Assembly: GCA_951217055.1 (NCBI GenBank)
Contig: OX578286.1
Span: 32,403,307 to 32,467,306, forward strand
Direction of reading: 5' to 3'
DNA: 64,000 bases
From: Gerris lacustris
Lineage: Eukaryota > Arthropoda > Insecta > Hemiptera > Gerridae
Within the stretch, counting starts at the first letter, position 1; every line of letters begins with the position of its first letter. A model generated the notes under the pieces. The model did not search any database. It had not been told where the DNA came from and worked only from the letters and a program-made list of their open reading frames with translations. Shown here piece by piece: positions 1-11,280 of this stretch. The translations under genes were made by a program, and so were the position numbers.

Positions 1-212
1 GTACTATATGGTTATTAATTTTGTAGTGATGGGTGACATAGTGTCAGCGTGTCTGCTCCCATCAGCTTTATTGTATGGTTATTACTTTTGTAGTGATGGG
101 TGACATAGTGTCAGCGTGTCCACTCCCATCAGCTTTATTGTATGGTTATTACTTTTGTAGTGATAGGTGACATAGTGTCAGCGTGTCCACGCCCATCAGC
201 TTTATTGTATGG
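1..212. repeat. Minisatellite A, 67-bp unit, about 3 copies
   Basis: TATGGTTATT starts at 7, 74 and 141, giving a 67-bp period. Units share a GTAGTGATGGGTGACATAG core and differ by a few substitutions. The array is cut by the window edge, so its true length is unknown. No reading frame is conserved between units. Confidence 0.9.
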
Positions 213-440
213 TACCCCTTACACATGTCTTTCAATATCCTGATGTAATTACTATTTTCCTTTCACGCATGTTTCTGTTCTAATTTTGTCTGACATGTTG
301 ATAACTTCTACATTTTCTTTACAACAACTACACTGCGCATGTCTTTCATATTACTAAAGTAATTAAATTGTGCATGTCTTTTAACTATTCCAATAATTAT
401 ATTGCGCATGTCTTCAGTTCAATTTGTTTTTAATTCACAT
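213..440. repeat. Degenerate GCGCATGTCTTTC repeat
   Basis: GCATGTCTTT-type words recur about every 35-50 bp (near 224, 337, 372 and 406), separated by AT-rich spacers containing AATTA. The reverse-complement version (GAAAGACATGCGCAGTATAATTAC) forms a better-kept array at 43380-43670, so these look like two diverged arrays of one family in opposite orientation. Confidence 0.5.
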
Positions 441-459
441 GCGCGTGAATCTACATTCT

Positions 460-1019
460 AGGATGCATTTATAACAGGAACAGGTGGTAAACTACAAAGC
501 TGGTTATAGTAGGTGATAAATTGATTGCTTCTACAATGTCGTTACGAAATAAATAAGAACATTCAAGACAAGGACAGTGTCGAAATGATCCGAACAATTC
601 ATCATTGTTATAAAAACCTTCGACAAATGCATTAAACACTTTAATAGTTCTAGAAGATAAAGAGGAATATCAAATCAGGCTTTTATATATATGTTGACTT
701 CCTTTAAAAGATTTTTTTTTTTTTTTCCCCAAGGCGTTCACTCCTTTTTCGGTGTTGAAATAGAAAAGTTGTTACTTAATTACAGTTTGAACAAGTTCAA
801 CTTAGTTTCAAAAGGGATTTTGTGAAAACTTACTCAATATTGAATTAAAATCATGAGAATATTGATCAAGTTATTAAAAAAAAAAACACAATAGCTAATG
901 TCGATTAGTAAAGTAAAGCGACGCAGGTTCGATTCCAAGCTGTGAAAGTTAATATTTATATGTCTTTCTCTTTTCACCTTTGATACAGGTCCTTTAATTA
1001 GGACAGATTTTAATGGTAT
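460..1019. other. AT-rich spacer with one tRNA B-box-like site
   Basis: No gene seen. At 927-937 GGTTCGATTCC matches the RNA polymerase III B box, but no convincing A box or cloverleaf surrounds it, so at most this is the head of a decayed tRNA-derived SINE. There are homopolymer T and A runs near 711-726 and 878-889. Confidence 0.4.
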
Positions 1020-1398
1020 TGCGGTGATTAAGTTTGCTTATTGTTGAAATCCATTAGCTACAACCTAAGCTCTACATATGAGCATAGTTCCATAGGGATG
1101 CACTATCATAGATCGAATCGTTTTCCTTTGTTCCTTTTCAATAGCTTGTTTCTTTTTGTGGGTTCCGAAATGAATGATTTACTAGTTGTTTTTTTTGTGG
1201 TGGTGAACAGGCCCGGTGACAGGATTCTCGGGCCCCTGGGCAAATGAGAGGTCCGGGCCCTCTACCCCCCCCCCCCTCCCCCCCCCCCCCTAACTACACA
1301 CATCTGTAGGGGAGGGATGGAAAGTGATAGGGGGAAAGTTTAGGTAATAAAAATAAATCAGTAGATTTTAGTTTATTATAGTTTTCATCATTGATCGG

Positions 1399-1711
1399 GT
1401 CTGCTGCATCACGCAGATCTATCGGGCTTGAGCCCCCCCCCCCCCCCCCCCCCCCGTCAAATTTGAAGGGGCTATAAAATTACAAATAGAATAAAAATTA
1501 GTACATGGGTTTATGTCTAAAACTGCTTAAAATGCTGTTTTTGAACGTTCATTTTCCAAAATTTCCCATTTTTGGGGGGGGGGGGTAGAGAGAGGGTAGG
1601 TTGTAGTCTGGCACCTTAATTTCTAGAAATCGAACACTAATAAAGAGTATGTACCCCTCCCCCCTTAGTGGAAGTGCCGAGCCACCCCCGTCAAAAATGA
1701 ATTCCTACGCC
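1399..1711. mobile_element. Left-truncated relative of the CAGTGGCGTAGG element
   Basis: GGGGCTATAAAATTACAAAT through AAAATGCTGTTTTTGA is nearly the same as the interior of 2826-3007. The right end is AATTCCTACGCCCCTG, matching that element's terminus with one change. The left terminus is not recognisable. It lies inside the larger hAT-like element, so it is a nested or captured copy. Long C and G runs flank the shared core. Confidence 0.65.
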
Positions 1712-2096
1712 CCTGGCTATAGATATATTTGGGAAAAGGAAATCCAACTTTTGCCTTCCTCAGTCCATTCAAAAATTGTAGAGGTTCTTATGGTGTCTCC
1801 CAAGTTGGTCTTGTACATTGAAAAGTGCTTGATCTCATTAAAAATGTCAGTCAAAGTCTTCTTTGTACGTTTAAAAAAAAGTTAAACACTGCTCTTTAAT
1901 TTCATTGCCATGTTCAATATCAGTATGTCCAAAGACATTGGAAGGAGTCACTAACTTTTTGGGAAAATTTAAATCTTTGACTTAGACTTCCGATAATGGA
2001 ATCTAGGAGCTTATATAATACACCAATTCTGAAATGCCCCTCCACGTGTTTTACGTTGGGATCATTTCTTGATAAGGTTTCACAATTTCTAGTTTT

Positions 2097-2395
2097 GTAT
2101 AAATAAATGTATGTTTGTATGCGCATGTGGACGAGAAAGAAATGAGCGCAGAAGATTGAAACTTATATCGGGCCAACATTAAGCTTAATTTTATGACCTA
2201 CCATCTAAATTTCATTAAAATCTGACGAGTAGTTCGTAGGTATGTTGGTTCGCAAAAATTGAGTGATAGGCAGACAGAGACAGAACAAAAAATTGTTCCT
2301 GATATCTGAAACGGATTTCTGCTTCAAATTTTTGAAATCGGAGAAATAATAATTAAAACGAGGACATATTTTCCGAGCTTACTGAAGGTATTTCG
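2097..2395 (-). mobile_element. F1a fragment (reverse)
   Basis: The segment carries the F1a order on the minus strand: terminal GAGCTTACTGAAGG near 2375-2388, GAAACGGATTTCTG, the GACAGAGACAGA tract, TTGGTTCGCAAAAATTGAG, and AAATTTCATTAAAATCTGAC. It lacks the outer TIRs. It lies inside the 1208-2615 element. Confidence 0.7.
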
Positions 2396-2825
2396 AATTT
2401 AAATGGACTCTGTTTTAGAATTCTCGGAACCATTATCGAGAATTAATTCTTTTTAGAGCATTTTGTTTGGGGGGGGAGGAATTATTCTAATAATTTTATT
2501 AAAATAATTCCCCCACAGAGTTTTTATTATATAACATTTTTCACACTCCCGGGCCCCCTGAAAGCCCGGGCCCCTGGGCAATTGACCCACTTGCCCCCCC
2601 TTGTCGTCGCCCCTGGTGGTGAACTATTGTAGACTCCACATATGAGCATAGTTCATCTATCGTGATGAACTATCGTAGATTGAATGTAAAAGTTATTATT
2701 TTATAATAATATCTATTCTTGTTCCTTTTTCAATCGCTTGTTTCTTGTTATGGGTTCCACATATGAGCATAGAGCAATAGAGCATAGTTCCGTTGTGATG
2801 AAGGATCGTAGATTCAATGTAAAGT

Positions 2826-3007
2826 CAGTGGCGTAGGAACGGGGGGGGGGTTATCGGGCGTGAGCCGCCCCCCCCCCCCCCCCCCCTCACAGATTTGTAG
2901 GGGCTATAAAATTACAAATAAAATAAAAATTAGTACATGGGTTTATGTCTAAAACTGCTTAAAATGCTGTTTTTGACCCCCGTCAAAAATTAATTCCTAC
3001 GCCACTG
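2826..3007. mobile_element. hAT-type MITE, CAGTGGCGTAGG ends, exact 8-bp TSD
   Basis: The termini are inverted: CAGTGGCGTAGGAA at 2826 and TTCCTACGCCACTG ending at 3007. The direct repeat TGTAAAGT is exact on both sides (2818-2825 and 3008-3015) and derives from the AACGTAAAGTTATC part of array B. The 182-bp element has G and C homopolymers and no ORF. CAGTGGCGTAG termini with 8-bp TSDs are, to my knowledge, common among animal hAT MITEs. Confidence 0.9.
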
Positions 3008-4359
3008 TGTAAAGTTATCTTGCAATATTAGTTTTTGTTCCTTTCAGTCACTTGTCGATTATGTTTTGGGTTCTAATGTATAAGGAAGACTAGGTTTATT
3101 TTAGTGATGAATTATTGCAGATTAAACGTTAAGTTATTATACAATATATATTTTTTTGACCTTCTTCTTGTTATAAAAACTTCTTAGTCTTCCGACCAAG
3201 AAGTTTTTAGGTAATAAGCTATTGTAGATTGAACACAAAATTATTCTAAAATGTCTTTTCTTGTTTCTTCTTCAATCACGTGTTTGTGGTTTTGGTTCCG
3301 ATTTAGAAGGAAGAACAGTTTAATTTTGGTGATAAACTTTTGTAGATTAAACATATAGTTATCCTACAAATCTGTTCTTGTTTCTTTTTCAATCGCTTGG
3401 TTGCTATTTTGAGATCCATCATATTCGATGTAGAAGGAACTCAAGATTGTTTTTTAGTGATTAACTATTGTAGATTGAACGTAAAGTTATTCTACAATAT
3501 TATGTTCTTGATCTTTCCAGTCGCTAATTTGTTGTTTTGGTTCCGATGTAGAAGGAAGATTAGGTTTATTTTTGGTGGTGAACTATTGTTGATTGAACAC
3601 AAAATTATTCTATAATATCTATAGATATTATTATTATATATATATTATCCTATAATATTCTTGTTTCCTTTTCAATCGCTTGTTTATTGTTTTGGTTCCG
3701 ATTTAGAAGGAAGAACATTTTGGGTTTTGGTGATGAACTACTGTAGATTTAACGTAAAGTTATCCTACAATATCTGCTCTTGTTTCTTTTCTATCACCTG
3801 TTTCTTGTTTTGGTTCCGATTTAGCAGGAAGAACAGTTTGGGTTTTGGTGATAAACTATTGTAGATTTAACGTAAAGTTATCCTACAATATCTGCTCTTG
3901 TTTCTTGATTTGGTTCCGATTTAGAAGGAAGAACAGTTTGGTTTTTGGTGATAAACTATTGTAGATTTAACGTAAAGTTATCCTACAATATCTGCTCTTG
4001 TTTCTTGATTTGGTTCCGATTTAGAAGGAAGAACAGTTTGGTTTTTGGTGATGAACTACTGTAGATTTAACGTAAAGTTATCCTACAATATCTGCTCTTG
4101 TTTCTTGATTTGGTTCCGATTTAGAAGGAAGAACAGTTTGGTTTTTGGTGATAAACTATTGTAGATTTAACGTAAAGTTATCCTACAATATCTGCTCTTG
4201 TTTCTTGTTTTGGTTCCGATTTAGAAGGAAGAACAGTTTGGTTTTTGGTGACAAACTATTGTAGATTTAACGTAAAGTTATCCTACAATATCTGCTCTTG
4301 TTTCTTTTCTATCACCTGTTTCTTGTTTTGGTTCCGATGTATAAGAAATAACAAGTTAT

Positions 4360-4722
4360 TTTTTAGGTTTAGTATGAAAAGAAACCTTACATAACGACTC
4401 TTCTGTATGTCTGTCTGTTGGCATGGCTTAATTCATAAACTACTCTAGCTGGGAGCATGAAATTGGGCACACAGGTGCATCTCGGCATTTGTGACAACTG
4501 TACACTTTTTGGAGTTACCACACTGAATATTTCCAAAATGGCGGCCAATATGGCTGGCGACTAAAAAGAAGTTTTTATTCAAAATGACATGTTATATATA
4601 ACTTTAAAAGTCTTGACGTGTAGAAAAAAGAATATGCATCTATTAAAATTTCACACTAAATAATTTTAACGTAATCGTACAGAAACCGGCGATTATCGCC
4701 TCATGTACTTATGTGAAGCGCG
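4360..4722. mobile_element. Probable element carrying a CTGTCTGT cassette
   Basis: This block breaks array B. It carries TCTGTATGTCTGTCTGTTGG, then CATAAACTACTCTAGCTGGG and AGCATGAAATTGGGCACAC, the same order of parts as in F1 and F2 although the sequence differs. AAAATGGCGGCCAATATGGC follows. The ends are not defined and no TSD is seen. Confidence 0.5.
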
Positions 4723-4940
4723 CTACTTGTTTCTATTAATCGCTTGGTTGTTATTTTAGGTTTCATCATATCCGATGTAGAAGGAATTCAAGATTGTTTT
4801 TTTGGTGATGAACTATTATAGATTGGACGTGAAGTTGTCCTACTATATCTGTTCTTATTTCTTTTTCAATCGCTTGGTTGTTGTTTGGGGTTCCATCATA
4901 TCCGATGTAGAAGGAACACTAGATTGTTTGTTGTTTTTTT

Positions 4941-6070
4941 GGCGGTTGAAGAACAAGCCTGAGTAGACAGTAGATGGTTTTCTAACGGGTCCTGCCTGAT
5001 TGTCTTCCGTCTACAATCTTCCAGCTTAAATACGAGACGCTCTGAGTTCCTAGCTCCAGGCTGTTTATCCTTTCCTAGTCTTACTTCTACTAGAATCGTA
5101 AATTTTCCCCTTTATCCTTTTAAGACTTAATCACATACCTTTATACAGGTAAATAAACGAAAAGTAATCTCCTTTCTTTGAAAACAAACCTTGTTTGTCC
5201 TGCAGGTATGCAGGTAGTTTTAATCTTTAAAACCGTTAACTACTTCACCCTTCTCATGCTAATCAGTAATCTTATATTTGTTTTTTTTATTTCTGCTTAC
5301 TTTTTTTTAAACAAATTTGTTTAACTTAATCTAAAATATGTGTAGTGTGTACGATTGAGTACTGAAGAGGGATTACTTTTTAATGTGTTTTTCTTTATTA
5401 AAAATAAAAATAATTCTTTGTGGAAACTTCTTACTGTAAAAAATACTGTTATTCCAGGAAAAAATTGTTGACAAATTTTTGTAGGGATAATGTTTTAATG
5501 GTTTTTTTTTTTTTTTGGATTTATCCCCCCCCCCAAAAAAAAAGAGGGGAATATTAGGGAGCCTGACTTAAAAATATTTTATTAAGTTATTTGATTAATA
5601 GGATCATTTTGAATCCTATTTCTAGGGTCATATAAATAGAACGTGGACCTTTAAAAATATAAATCTTCAACACTCTACCCCCCTTACCGTTATTATTTAG
5701 GACTGGATTTAAAGGCTTAATATAGAACCCGGGAAATTGAGGAGGGAGAAATGGACGTGGTAAATATAAAATTCAGCGTGAAGACGAGGGAAATTGTGTT
5801 AAATTCTGCGGAAAAATACCACTTCACTCGGAATTTTCCTTCCAACGTTTTTCAATTTGCGCGGTCTTAAAAGATGATAAGAACATCCACTTTCCATCTC
5901 GAGAGCGGACAATTTTCCACACGAATGTCATGTGATAAGGAAAATATTATATTTGATTTAGCTTTTACTTATATTCGTCCAAGCTCAGAGAAAATTACGA
6001 ATTTCATTTTTTTTTTTTCGTGTTTATTACACGCAGCTTTCTTGAAGATTACATGAGTGCGTCCATATTA
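4941..6070. other. Unassigned AT-rich sequence
   Basis: No exon, RNA gene or recognisable repeat seen on either strand. It holds T and C/A homopolymers at about 5504-5540 and low-complexity stretches only. The 60-codon frame at 5874 has no protein-like features. Confidence 0.4.
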
Positions 6071-6591
6071 TTGGAACGAAGTTTCTTATGGCACGTTTCA
6101 GCGTCTGGAGCCCGGGAGTGAATCCGAAAAAATCGACCGTCACAAAATTTACCGCCACAAAACCGACCGACAGGAAGTCGACCGCTGACGATAATTTGAA
6201 TAAAATTGGACCGATTTTGTAGGTATTTATGTTCATTTTACCAATACCCAGGACGAGTTCGTTGGACAGGGTTATCTGCCCAAGCGTTCGCGCGCAACTA
6301 TCGTGTAAACGTAAGCTTCAAATATAAAATTGAAATTTTAGGACGGGAAAAATTCTAACTACATCTATTCAATGAGACAAATAACTTTTCTAAATATTTT
6401 TTTTTAGTAAAACCAACACCGACACTACTATGAAGTGAAAGTGGACCTAAACCTTTAAAATAGAGATAACTACGATTTTACTGATATTTTACGTTCTAAC
6501 GTAACGATTTTAATAAAACTCCACGTCGGTCGTCTAAAGTACAATTGAAACAGGCATGTAAAATTTCAACCTGATATGAGCAGAAGTTTTT
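6071..6591 (+). mobile_element. F1c element, copy 1
   Basis: It begins TTGGAACGAAGTTTCTTATG, then GAGCCCGGGAGTGAATCC, several ACCGnCACAAAA words, a cassette remnant (TTTGAATAAAATTGGACCG), and AGGACGAGTTCGTTGGACAG, then a long AT-rich tail ending near CTGATATGAGCAGAAG. The same order occurs in reverse at 44765-45313. The GTTCGTTGGACAnnGTTATC block and following sequence are shared with F1b, so F1c is a third arrangement of the same modules. Confidence 0.75.
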
Positions 6592-7310
6592 CTTGCCTCT
6601 ATGTCTTGCCTCTTATACAGTGTGGTTTATGCCTCTATAGTCCACACTGTATAAGACTCACAGCACTGTATGACTACACCTCTCTATGACCCTTATTGTG
6701 GTCTATGCCTCTATAGACCACTCAGTATATGCCCCACAGCACTGTATGACTACATCTCTCTATGACCCTTATTGTGGTCTATGCCTCTATAGTCCACTGT
6801 ATAAGACCCACAGCACTGTATGACTACACCTCTCTATGACCCTTATTGTGGTCTATGCCTCTATAGACCACACAGTATATGCCCCACAGCACTGTATGAC
6901 TATACCTCTCTATGGCCCTTATTGTGGTCTATGCCTCTATAGACCACACTGTATAAGACTCACAGCACTGTATGACTATACCTCTCTATGACCCTCATTG
7001 TGGTCTATTCCTCTATAGACCACACAGTATATGCCCCACAGCACTGTATGACTATACCTCTCTATGACCCTCATTGTGGTCTATGCCTCTATAGACCACA
7101 CTGTATAAGACCCACAGCACTGTATGACTAAACCTCTCTATGACCCTCATCTATGTTTATAGACCATATTGTACTAGACCTACTCACTGTATGGCTACAC
7201 CTTTCTATGACCCTCCTTGTGGTCTATAAGTCTCTATAGACCACATTGTATATAACCCACTCACTATATGACCACGCACCTCTAATATTCTATGTGACCA
7301 CATTGTGGTA
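6592..7310. repeat. Minisatellite C, 76-bp unit in a 152-bp dimer, hairpin-forming
   Basis: CAGCACTGTATGAC recurs at 6661, 6737, 6811, 6887, 6963, 7039 and 7115, spaced 74-76 bp. Units alternate between a CTGTATAAGAC type and a CAGTATATGCC type, so the higher-order unit is about 152 bp. Most units hold GTGGTCTATgcctctATAGACCAC, a hairpin with a 9-bp stem and 6-nt loop. The 3' end decays after about 7140. Confidence 0.9.
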
Positions 7311-8688
7311 TATATATATATGATTTGGGGCTAATCTGTTCCAGGTTTTAAAAAAAGAAACATGTACTCTGCATACACTGAATCCTAAACAACTCTCTTT
7401 CAACACTTCAACTCCTCGAATTACACCCAACACCAACTTGATTTACCCCCACTCTAAACCTGTGACGGAGTTCGTGACAGTTTGATTCCATCCCCTCCCA
7501 ATCAAGCGTAAATAATTTGTCTACATCTCTATTCTACACTCTACACATCTTGTCTTTAGATTTGTTTCAATCTTAGATACCTTAATATGATTCATTATGC
7601 AATTTTTTTTAATGGTTTTATTATTTCACGAAAACATGATTCAATACTTAATATTACAATTTCTTTTTTTTCTGTTCACTTTTATTTCCCTTCTCAATGA
7701 TTTTTTTTTTTTTTTTCGTTTTTAATTCGCTCGTGTTTGGAAATAGATTAGTTTACAGTCGAAGTTGAAGTTGCTGGTAAAATGGATAGATTTTTAGAAG
7801 TAACTGTAAGATAGATAGATTATCTTTCTTTCTAGGTTGGTTCTTAATCCGAATTGTTTTGTTCTTTTTTTTACTTCTTTCTCTAGTTGTGTCTAATCTT
7901 TTATAGGATGGATTTCGAAAAAGAACCAAAAACATTATTGGGTAGGTGGATTTTGAGAGACTCAATATCTGGGGATATCTGGGGTTTTATTTTTTATTTC
8001 TTTTTTGAGAATGGTAAGTCGTGACTGTACACTGATTATCGAGATAGTAATATCAAAAAGCTTTCGGCCTTTAGATAAGGAAATGATTATTATGGATTTC
8101 GATGGAGTAAGGTAGAGAAATGAGGGTTACAATCCTTTCCATTATCTCGTCGTGTAGCATGTAGAATAATAAGAAAAAAATGCTTGTTTAAGAGAAGTCA
8201 GAATGTGGTGACAGTTCACCTTTAAGAACACCTTGAACAGCGGTAATTTCTAAATTTTACTGTACAAGGATCAAATAAAAGTGTGTCCAAGAATTGAGTG
8301 TACGTAGAGCTGTAAATGACAAAAAAAAATTGCTTGCATATGAGTCTGCAAGACAGTGAGACATTTTCATGTAACGTTTTTTGGTAACGCTTTTTGATTT
8401 TGTATGCCAAAGTAAAGACAAGAAAATGTCAAAAAAATTCGAGAGTGCAGATTATTGCGTTTGTAAATTAGGAATTTAATTGAACATATGTAGTGCACGA
8501 AGAAAAAAAGTACTTTTTTTCTTTTCCAGTTTATTAAGAAGTAATCTTTTAGCTTCTTCACCCATATTTTTATAATAAATGCAAAAAATTATAGTTTAAC
8601 AAAAATAAAAAATAAAGTAAAAAAAAAATTTGATGTATGTAAGTTTATTATGAATAAAATTCTAAGGGTTATGGCGTTTGTCCGATGC
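7311..8688. other. Unassigned AT-rich sequence
   Basis: No gene seen. A block at about 8362-8432 (ATGTAACG, TTTGGTAACGCTTTT, GAAAATGTCAAAAA) recurs diverged at about 8940-9012, so it is part of an old local duplication. The rest is low-complexity AT sequence. Confidence 0.4.
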
Positions 8689-8689
8689 A

Positions 8690-8895
8690 AATCGGAGCAG
8701 TAGAACAGAAGTTGTAGTTGGGGGGGGGGGGGGGGGCGCCGCTGGGGCTCGCGAGCGACTTCTGGAGTGAAAGCGAGAAGCGAAGAGAGTGAGACGTGGT
8801 AGGTAGCCGATCGGGAGGGCAGGGGTGGGTAGGCCGTACCAAACGCGTTATAGGAGAAACTATACCGACAGAGCGGGCTAACGCGATTGAACACC
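8690..8895. other. GC-rich patch with poly-G tract
   Basis: A 16-17-nt G run (near 8720) followed by about 170 bp of clearly higher GC and CpG content (GGCGCCGCTGGGGCTCGCGAG, GCGTTATAGG, GAGCGGGCTAACGCG), abruptly flanked by AT-rich DNA. A 101-codon frame crosses it on the minus strand, but its product is low-complexity and unlike a known protein. It could be a SINE body or a decayed gene fragment. I do not recognise it. Confidence 0.4.
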
Positions 8896-9713
8896 TCCTA
8901 TATCTTCCTAACTCCCTGTTCCTATATCTTCCCTACTCGTGTAACGTTAATTTTTGGTAACGCTTTTCGAGGTTATGTATGTGCCATTGCCATGACATGA
9001 AAATGTCAAAAATCCTGCTTGGGTGTTGAAAGTGAAACTTATTTTTCGACAAAACTACAATAATTTTATAACGGTTGAAGATATCAAATTCAAAATTGAA
9101 GTAGTTATATTGTTGAAGGTGAGAATTCCGTACTCGGTACTATTGTGGACCTAGTTCCTAGATGGCGCTTGCTACGTACTTCGTGATGACCCAAATCTTC
9201 CACTTTTTTTTACCCTTTAAAGCTGGGAAGTTTTTGACATTATACAAGAGAATAGTCATTATTTCCTCGTAGAAAACATACTCTTGGTCAATATCAATAT
9301 CTCAAGCCGTTTACGAAATATACGTATTGAAAGTAATAATAACAATAAAAAATTCAAAAATAGAACGCAATTTTATTCAAAATACTTATTTATTTATTTT
9401 TATTTTTAAAATACACTTTAACAGGTGTTGAAATTGTTCACAGTTTACCTCAATACACTTTTTTAGGCTCTTTTATTAAGTGGCGTCTCATATTCGGGAA
9501 GCTATTTTCAGCGTCTTTAATAATATTGGTCGCTTATTGAATTTTTTGTGTATTCAGGTAAACGGTGGACACTTTCTACACCTGTTAAAAAATATGTATT
9601 ATTTGTAGATTACCTTTTTTACTTAATTTTTCTTCTATTTCTTTTTTTGATTCGTAATAAAATAAAACTGCTACTTCGTTTTTACTTTATTTTTATTTTT
9701 TTGTTTTTAATTT

Positions 9714-9749
<36 letters not shown>

Positions 9750-9841
9750 GTGAGTACCTTATACGTTGTTACCTGATTTAAGATATTTTGAGTATGGCAG
9801 TTTGGGTGAGTTCTGAACTTATTTTTTTGTATAAATTATTT
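8896..9841. other. Unassigned AT-rich sequence with a long poly-T
   Basis: No gene seen. Contains the second copy of the GTAACG/GAAAATGTCAAAAA duplication (8940-9012) and a T run of about 30 bp ending near 9747, which could be the poly(A) tail of a minus-strand retroelement, though no body is recognisable beside it. Confidence 0.4.
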
Positions 9842-10085
9842 GGCACTTCTTTAGATTGTTACTCCCCTTATAAAAAAAACAACCAGAGGGGAGTAACATT
9901 CTAAAGAAAATGTACGGAATGATCTTCTTCAGACTGTTACTTCCCTTATAAAAACAGAAGTATGATATTCCTTTGTCCCAAAGTACATTGCACTAAACAT
10001 CCTTTTGTCTTAATAGTTATTTATTCTGTCATTCATATTCTAAAAAAAAAAAAAACATAGGGGAGTAACAATCTACAAAAGTAAC
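9842..10085 (+). mobile_element. F3 MITE, copy 1
   Basis: Left end GGCACTTCTTTAGATTG, right end approaching GGGGAGTAACAATCT and GTAAC. Inside, GTTACTCCCC and GGGGAGTAAC form further inverted pairs. The flanks AATTATTT (9834-9841) and CATTATTT (10086-10093) match at 7 of 8 bases, suggesting an 8-bp TSD as in hAT elements. No ORF. Confidence 0.85.
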
Positions 10086-10131
10086 CATTATTTACTATGC
10101 AGGGGGAGAAAAATGTTCCCTGATACCTAAT

Positions 10132-10815
10132 AGTTATTTATGCACCTAGGGAGTAAAGTAAGCCATTATTCCCTGAGCTAAAAAAGTTGGTTCTTGAGGC
10201 GAAGCCGAAGGAACCATGGTCCCTAAATCCCGAGGCGAAGCAGAGGGAATTTGACTCTTTAATTCCCGAGGCGCAGCCGAGGGAATAACTTTAATTTGCT
10301 CCCGAGGCGCAGCCGAGGGAGATAATTGTCGCGAGGGGAATAATGGCACTTTACTCACGAGGTACATACAATATTTTATCTCCAGTAGGAAGAAAATACA
10401 CATTTTCGTCCATAGCACTGTTTTTATTTATTATTTTAATAAATAACAATAATTATTAGAACTTTTAATAGCAGATTTAAGAGATTCTATATTAAAAACA
10501 AATAAGAATTGGAATTAAACTCAAATAGAAGGTTATTTAGATGCAGGTTATAATGTTGTAAACAAAAATAAACATGGTCAAAAAAGCGCAGTGCCACCAA
10601 CCTGATTTCAACAACTTCATTAAATTAGCCATACATTTTTTACTATTTATAAAATAATTAAGTTGCAATCTTTACTTTTTTGCCCTACTTTACTTTTTCG
10701 CCCAACTTTTACTTTTTCTCCCTACTTTTTGAGTTCAGGGATGAAAAGACCTGTTTTAGTCCCTCTGAACTAATTCAAAATCATAACTTTTTTTCCCTAC
10801 TGGAGATAAAACTCA
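10132..10815 (+). mobile_element. F5 element, copy 1, with CCGAGGCGCAGCCGAGG minisatellite
   Basis: Starts TAGTTATTTATGCACCTAG and holds four CGAGGCGnAGCnGAGG units (10190-10325, about 38-42 bp apart). CAACCTGATTTCAACAA and CTACTGGAGATAAAACTC follow. The same parts occur reversed at 31115-31734, so this is an interspersed family of about 620-680 bp. The minus-strand frame with PSAAPRE repeats comes from the GC-rich units and is not a real protein. Confidence 0.7.
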
Positions 10816-11123
10816 TTTCTATGAATGAATGAATGAAGTTATCTTTGGTAAGCTCGAAAGCAAAATAAAAATTGTCGACAGCTTAGATTTCTATTAAGAC
10901 AACATTGCTGCTTCTAAAATGGTTCTTGTCTTTCTTTTCTTTGGCTATCTTCTTTGGCTGTCCAAAAAAAAATTGTTTATATAATAGGTTATGAGCCTCT
11001 CCGAATATTCCTAGACTTTATCTTGATTGAAGTTCAATAATGGTTTTATTGTTACGCTTTGTTAACATTGTTCTATGTTCTCACAATCTAAAAAGTACCT
11101 TCTAAAGATTGTTTTTAGTCCCT

Positions 11124-11160
<37 letters not shown>

Positions 11161-11280
11161 ATTTTAGGTTTTTTAAGCTTTAATTTTCGGCTTATATTGC
11201 AATACTTTCTCTTTACAACTTATACTACTTATATAAGAAAGTAAAAATTAATTTATAATTATTATATTTAAAATAACCTA
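10816..11280. other. AT-rich spacer with poly-T
   Basis: No gene seen. A T run of about 30 bp lies at 11126-11155. The rest is AT-rich with no recognisable repeat. Confidence 0.4.

Larger units (their letters stand above)
1208..2615. mobile_element. hAT-like non-autonomous element with perfect 8-bp TSD
   Basis: The left end is CAGGCCCGGTGACAGG and the right end, read inward, is CAGGGGCGACGACAAGG. The 8 bp GTGGTGAA lies on both sides (1200-1207 and 2616-2623) as an exact direct repeat, and array B continues beyond each flank. An 8-bp duplication with CAGG-type ends fits hAT elements. The interior is a patchwork with no transposase ORF: a C-rich repeat related to the element at 2826 (about 1399-1711), a reversed F1a fragment (about 2097-2395), and GGGCCC-rich subterminal blocks near both ends. 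Confidence 0.8.
1020..4940. repeat. Minisatellite B, about 100-138-bp units, with nested insertions
   Basis: Units contain TTGTTTCTTTTCAATCGCTT, TTGGTTCCGATTTAGAAGG, GATGAACTATTGTAGATT and AACGTAAAGTTATCCTACAA. From about 3879 to 4279 the period is exactly 100 bp (TATCCTACAA at 3879, 3979, 4079, 4179 and 4279). Earlier units are longer and more diverged. The array is interrupted by elements at 1208-2615 and 2826-3007 and by a non-array block at about 4360-4722, then resumes at 4723-4935. Short ORFs here are by-products of the repeat. Confidence 0.9.

Noticed and set aside
8589..8894. 101-codon minus-strand frame
   Set aside because: Half is low-complexity AT and poly-Pro from the G run; no recognisable domain.
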